Origin: Trichomonas vaginalis G3
Taxonomy: Eukaryota; Parabasalia; Trichomonadida; Trichomonadidae
Length of the DNA: 64,000 nucleotides
Assembly: GCF_026262505.1 (NCBI RefSeq)
Contig: NC_067208.1
Span: forward strand, 14,951,962-15,015,961
Reading direction: 5' to 3'
Numbering within the stretch: the first letter of the stretch is position 1; each line of letters starts with the position of its first letter. The notes under the pieces were generated by a model. That model was not told where the DNA came from. It made no database searches and saw only the letters and a program-made list of their open reading frames with translations. Shown here in pieces: positions 59,497 to 64,000 of this stretch. Made by a program: the position numbers and the translations under genes.

Positions 59497-60735
59497 TTAT
59501 ATGTCAAATTCATCTTTTCCCATTGTATAGAAAGTAGTTATGAACTTGACACACTCATCCAAGTCCTTAATTGAGCACATTTCACGTATAGAATGCATTG
59601 CAAGACAAGGAACTCCCATATCTATTGTTGTAATTCCAGATCTTGACTCTGAAATCGGTCCAATTGTAGATCCGCCTTGTCCTTTGTATTGGAATGCCAT
59701 GTTCAAGCCTACACCTGATTTATGTGCAATTTTTTCGACAAATGGAAGTATTTTGGGGATATTTGAATCACATGTTCCATTATCAAGGCAAACACAAACT
59801 CCTTTGCTCATTTTGACTTCAACAATTGGATCTGTAATATTTGGATAGTTCGGGTGTGTTGCATGAGCTGTATCTGCTGACAAAATAATTGAATTTCTGC
59901 AAAGAGCCTTTCTTTGTGGTTTTGATGGTATTAAACGGCGTAATAAATCATGTATAATGTCTGCTTTGGCACCACATTGCGTAGAACTGCCTATTTCCTC
60001 GTTATCAAATGCAATCATCACATTTGTGATTCCTGGAGAAGGAGTTGTAGCAGCAAATGCGGTTAATGCAGCGTAAGTATTCGAAAGATTATCAATCCTT
60101 TGTGCTTCGATGATTCCTGAAAAGCAATTTGGTGGTTTTTCGTTGACAAATCTTAAATCGTACTCTGATATATCAGATGATTTTACTCCTAGCTTTTCTG
60201 CAATATAGGATTTGAGATTTGTGCAATTTGTTGTGCCAATTGTAACAACAAGATCATTTTCTTCGTTATAAACTGGAGCTAATGGGGGTTGTTCCGCATA
60301 TGGAATTATTCCGATGCCTTTCTCTGAATCAAATAAGTAATTTTTATATTCGAATTGGTTTGTTGAAACAACAACTTTTCCTGCAAGCCTAAGATTTCTT
60401 CCAATCCATGTGTTCCATAATCCACCACCATATGTAGCACATCTGACTTTATTGTAATTAGATTTAACCTCTTCGAAATTTGGTTTAATAATTAAACATG
60501 GACTATCGCAATGAGTACCAATAATGGAACATCTGTCATGTCCATTATCATTCCAAGCAACTAAACAGCGGTCATCTCGTATGAAAAATCCACGTGGAGG
60601 AACATCTGTCCAAACTTCGCGTTCATCTTTTTCTACATAGCCACGTGACTTAAAAAATTGACGACTATATTCTGTGAAATGAAATGGAGTTGGAGATTTG
60701 TTTAGGAAGTTAGAAAAATCGGCAAATCTTTCCAT
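59497..60735 (-). CDS. Aspartyl aminopeptidase, M18 family
   Basis: 412 aa from ATG 60735 (MERFADFSNFLNKSPTPFH); the frame is open to ATG 60774, but the family normally starts as chosen. All five M18 metal ligands are recognisable: His in GTHCDSPCL, Asp in QRIDNLSNTY, Glu in DNEEIGSSTQCG, Asp in LSADTAHATHP and His in CLAMHSIREM. The substrate/structure loop YKGQGGSTIGPIS is also present. The enzyme removes N-terminal Asp or Glu from peptides in the cytosol as a dodecamer. Length is only slightly below typical. A near-Inr CCACTTT lies upstream, and TAAA occurs 7 nt after the stop. Confidence 0.93.
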   Translation of the reverse strand: MERFADFSNFLNKSPTPFHFTEYSRQFFKSRGYVEKDEREVWTDVPPRGFFIRDDRCLVAWNDNGHDRCSIIGTHCDSPCLIIKPNFEEVKSNYNKVRCATYGGGLWNTWIGRNLRLAGKVVVSTNQFEYKNYLFDSEKGIGIIPYAEQPPLAPVYNEENDLVVTIGTTNCTNLKSYIAEKLGVKSSDISEYDLRFVNEKPPNCFSGIIEAQRIDNLSNTYAALTAFAATTPSPGITNVMIAFDNEEIGSSTQCGAKADIIHDLLRRLIPSKPQRKALCRNSIILSADTAHATHPNYPNITDPIVEVKMSKGVCVCLDNGTCDSNIPKILPFVEKIAHKSGVGLNMAFQYKGQGGSTIGPISESRSGITTIDMGVPCLAMHSIREMCSIKDLDECVKFITTFYTMGKDEFDI

Positions 60736-60860
60736 ATTGTTATAAATTGGGGAAAAAGTGGCAAATAATATCATTAGAAATTAAAAAATATTCGTGATTT
60801 CTTTTAGAACGAAACTACTACTATTTTCCAAACAAAATAATCACTAATTTTTACTCAAAC

Positions 60861-62437
60861 AAAGGTACATTCACTAGGCGATAACAGTAAAATGGGATGA
60901 AAATAGGATAAATAGCATCCCTATATAGTGCCTAACAATATTTATACGGGCCAAAAAAATTTGGCTAGAGATTTGGCGAGTTATAAAACTGAGAAAATTG
61001 AGAGGGATTTTTATTTTTGAATTTTTTTTGGAAAGTTAAAATTGCGATTAAAAATCGATTTCCAGGAGAACTAAGCATCTCATCATATATTTAAATCGAT
61101 AAAAATATTAAATAATAGTTGAATAGTATAACAACGTGAAATTATGGCTGAATCTACAGAAAAATGAACATATTTGACATTTTTGAAAATTCATACGTTA
61201 GATGGTGACAGACTCATAAACTATACTTTAGCTAAGATTGATATATGGTTTCAACAACACATGGTTAAAATCGTAAAAATATTTTAGATTTCAAAAGATA
61301 TATATGGTAATATAATGGAACAAAGTCAACAAATAGCATGTTAAATATGTTATAATTAACTTTTTATTAGATCCAATAGTAGATATCGAATGGTTTCCAG
61401 CTTTATGGTTAAATATTTTCTTTTCGAGCTTCTCTTTAACTGTTGTATTAAGGTTGTAAATTTTTGATGCTAGAAACTATGGAATCTTCTTTGCTGCTGC
61501 ATTTTTCTTGAGAGTTCTTGCAATTTCGAATAGATCTGCGCATTGTATGAAATGGAGGCTTTAAAATATCTTGGAAACAGAATAGGACTGCTTTTCCAAA
61601 GGAATGCTTACTTGTAAATCAGAGAGTTTCAAAATTGACAGCAAGATTATCATCATAACTTTCGATTTTGCTGCGAAAAAGGAAGACAAGTAATTAACAA
61701 ATCATTTTCTGTTGTTCATCAAAAGAAGAAAACTTTGATAACAACTAATGATATAAAATCAAGCTATCTTTTAATATTTTAAATTGATAAGACATTCAAA
61801 ATATTTGAATGGTTTAAATATTTTCTTTTTAATTTCTATAAGATATTATCATGAATAAATAAAATTTAAATTTTTATTCAAAAGGCAATATTTCAAACTT
61901 TTAATTTCAAAAATCTTAATTCTGCAATAAGTGTATTTAATTGTAGCAAATTTAATGATCCTTCGTCATGCTTAGCAATTTGGAACTCATAAATTAATGA
62001 TTTCTTCAAGTAAAATTCTGCATTATTTCAAAAGTCAATAATTCTCTAGTAACTTTTCTTCAAACCCTAACCATTATATTATATGTATAATGGAGAATAA
62101 TTGCAAAGAAAGATAGCCGAATTTACTGGGTAGTTCTTGTGATGCGAAATAATTGCAAATTAACACCTAGTTTTAACAGCATCAATCTCTTTTTGCTCTC
62201 ATTTAAATGCATTCGCACACTTTAATTTTGAAATATAAGAGTTTTGGAAATTATCAAATTTATCTGCTCAAATACTATAGATCTTCATAAGTGTTAATAG
62301 AATCATTAGCCTTACATATAGTGTTTAATATAATGATGCACATTATACTGGGATTCATTCCTTATTCATCTAGTTATTATAAGATTTACAACCCCATGAA
62401 AATTTAAAATTTTGTCAAAAATAGTGAATGTACCTTT
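60861..62437. mobile_element. Unclassified 1577-bp element with 8-bp target duplication
   Basis: AAAGGTACATTCACTA at 60861-60876 is matched by its reverse complement at 62422-62437 (16 of 16), and ACTCAAAC lies directly outside both ends (60853-60860, 62438-62445). No ORF above 60 codons is seen inside. An 8-bp duplication suggests hAT, but the ends do not begin with the usual hAT CA-G pattern, so I leave it unclassified and presumably non-autonomous. Confidence 0.75.
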
Positions 62438-62445
62438 ACTCAAAC

Positions 62446-64000
62446 ATATGGAAATATCAACATTTTTTAAAATAAATCATTCTATATGATATGTAATTAT
62501 AGGATAATGATATGATAGTACATTTCTAACTTATTCCATTCTTATATTGATGCTATGTCAATATTGAGTAATAAATTGCATTAAGAATAAGTCTCGATCA
62601 TTGAAATACTATATGAATCTATTACCTATACATATTTGTCGCATTTAGAAGAGTTTCAGTATATGAAGTCTAAGATGTTTTGTAAGGTAGTCACAAAATC
62701 TAAGTAGTGAGGCTCTCAAAAATTGAACCGTACTCCATACAAAATTTGTGTACCCCCACTACTTAGATTTTGTGTCCTTCAATTGAGAGGTTAGTTTTGA
62801 TAGAGCACGTTATTAAATTAAAAGGGAAAAATAAATAAAATTTAAACATTTAATTATATATAATGTAAGGAGTGTAATTCCAAATTTTCTAAAAACTATT
62901 TAAATTTGAGCATTTTTTTGGAAATAGTAAATCTAATATGTACATCTAATAACAACATGATTCATCACCTTTTCAAGCTCTGCAGTCAATTTTTTGAAAT
63001 TTGATTGAAATAAATGTAGCAAAAATTACATTTCATTAGGGAATATATGAGTTTCTCTGGAAACAGGCTGATAAATTTTAAATTTTGTCCAATCAACATG
63101 AATGCATTGAGAAATTTGGATTGATTTTCTGGTAGAATCTGGAACAATTCAACCATGTATAAATGGATCATGTAATCATCATGAAATGTTAGTGTTAGAG
63201 TTCAAAAGAAACAGAATGAGTGGAAATCAAACACAATCTGAATAATTTTAAACGTATACAATCTTTAAGTTTGTATTTTGAATTCTACATATATGATTGT
63301 GTAATTCGTTCTTTCAAATTTTCGGATTCAGGCATGTTTTGATAAAATTCATTCCCAAAAACGTCAATTAACAATTAAATTTAGTGTATTTTAAATATAT
63401 ATACGTATCATATTTTATAAATTATATTAAATTCGCAAAATTTTAAGTTTTAAACAAAAATAAAAAATATTCAAAATATGAAATTATGCATAGGATATTA
63501 AAATTTACATGTTAGCAATTTTTTTGAATTGCTTTCAATTTTCATATTGAAATTTTTAAGATTTTTTTCTGAAATAATAAGCAAGAATATCAACCTAAAT
63601 AATATTAAATTCCATGCGTTAATTTCCCCTCAAAAGTCATTGACCGCCTCTCAATCTAGATTTTGTGAGTACTTTATCTTAATATCCAACATTTTCATTT
63701 CTTATATTTCACATAGTAATTATAATAGTTTACAATACTGCTAACAGAATTCGTTCATTGTGCATTATAAAAACAGATTTTCAAAAAAAAGTATCGAAAT
63801 CTAAAATTGATTCCTAGTTATTCAAAAACTATAATCAGATAATGTATCTACATCTAAATTCGTTAATTATTAATAAAATATATGGAAGTTTTTCCGAAAA
63901 CCAATAACAAAATGAGATTCAAGAACTCTTGTAGTGAATAACTAATTGTTGGTTTGTTTGTCAATTGTTCATCAAATTTAATTTGAAATCTGAAGATCTG
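62446..64000. other. AT-rich intergenic DNA
   Basis: No gene recognised. Short ORFs here (for example 62986-63171 and 63529-63744) have no domain and AT-rich composition typical of chance. The only structure is the inverted repeat at 62692-62774. Confidence 0.6.
62692..62774. repeat. Perfect 18-bp inverted repeat, 83 bp overall
   Basis: CACAAAATCTAAGTAGTG at 62692-62709 and its exact reverse complement at 62757-62774 with a 47-bp spacer. Could be a tiny MITE or a foldback; no target duplication is evident. Confidence 0.7.

Overview
This window is AT-rich protist nuclear DNA, almost certainly from a trichomonad and most likely Trichomonas vaginalis. Reasons: a mariner of 1303 bp with the size and termini expected of Tvmar1; several DUF3447/ankyrin-repeat genes; a multi-membrane-span receptor-type cyclase; intronless genes; and Trichomonas-type initiator (Inr, TCATTTT) sequences 7-16 nt before many start codons. 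These identifications come from reading the sequence; no database was searched.

Layout. (1) 1-1351: a host DUF3447/ankyrin gene on the minus strand, split by a 365-bp insert (162-526) that has a 10-bp target duplication and carries a tRNA-like segment. (2) 1541-30690: a nest of mobile elements. The outermost (P) is a small integrase-bearing DNA transposon with TG...CA ends, best matched by Ginger. Its hairpin array was hit by a roughly 24.9-kb Polinton/Maverick (2085-26993; target duplication ATCTA or TATCTA, supported by an intact copy of the same site at 30038). The Polinton was itself hit by Tvmar1 (in the DNA polymerase gene) and by a TTAA-target Kolobok-like element (in the capsid gene). 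P's other end was hit by Q (28565-30582), an integrase-less relative made mostly of hairpins, flanked by AAAT. (3) 30731-34611: a decayed receptor-type cyclase. (4) 35077-38476: a cryptic 3.4-kb element (R) with 19-bp inverted ends, a CAAA target duplication and worn hairpins. (5) 38655-42840: an LRR protein and DUF3447/ankyrin genes. (6) 42917-49411: a TOR-like giant kinase whose probable promoter has been pushed 3.1 kb away by a second Kolobok-like element (49428-52571). (7) 53137-58933: another DUF3447 gene, an ASH-domain (SPD-2/Hydin-type) protein, and an inverted second copy of the 41-kb ankyrin gene. (8) 59497-60735: aspartyl aminopeptidase. (9) 60861-62437: an unclassified element with 16-bp inverted ends and an 8-bp target duplication; the rest to 64000 is AT-rich intergenic DNA.

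The Polinton is a fossil: it is broken in roughly ten places besides the two insertions, but its terminal repeats are nearly identical, so it is recent. It holds a packaging ATPase, a double-jelly-roll-type capsid remnant, a probable minor capsid protein, a phage-like collagen fibre, its own integrase remnant, a protein-primed PolB remnant, two KilA-N proteins and about a dozen unknown genes. Replication/regulatory genes (11.6-15 kb) share one upstream motif and virion-type genes another T-rich one.

The most unusual signal is the hairpin array in P and Q: about 26 stem-loops of 45-67 bp in head-to-tail order, nearly strictly alternating between two sequence classes. No function is known to me. 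The similar architecture of R suggests a family of short, hairpin-loaded, 4-bp-target transposons that I cannot match to a described group.
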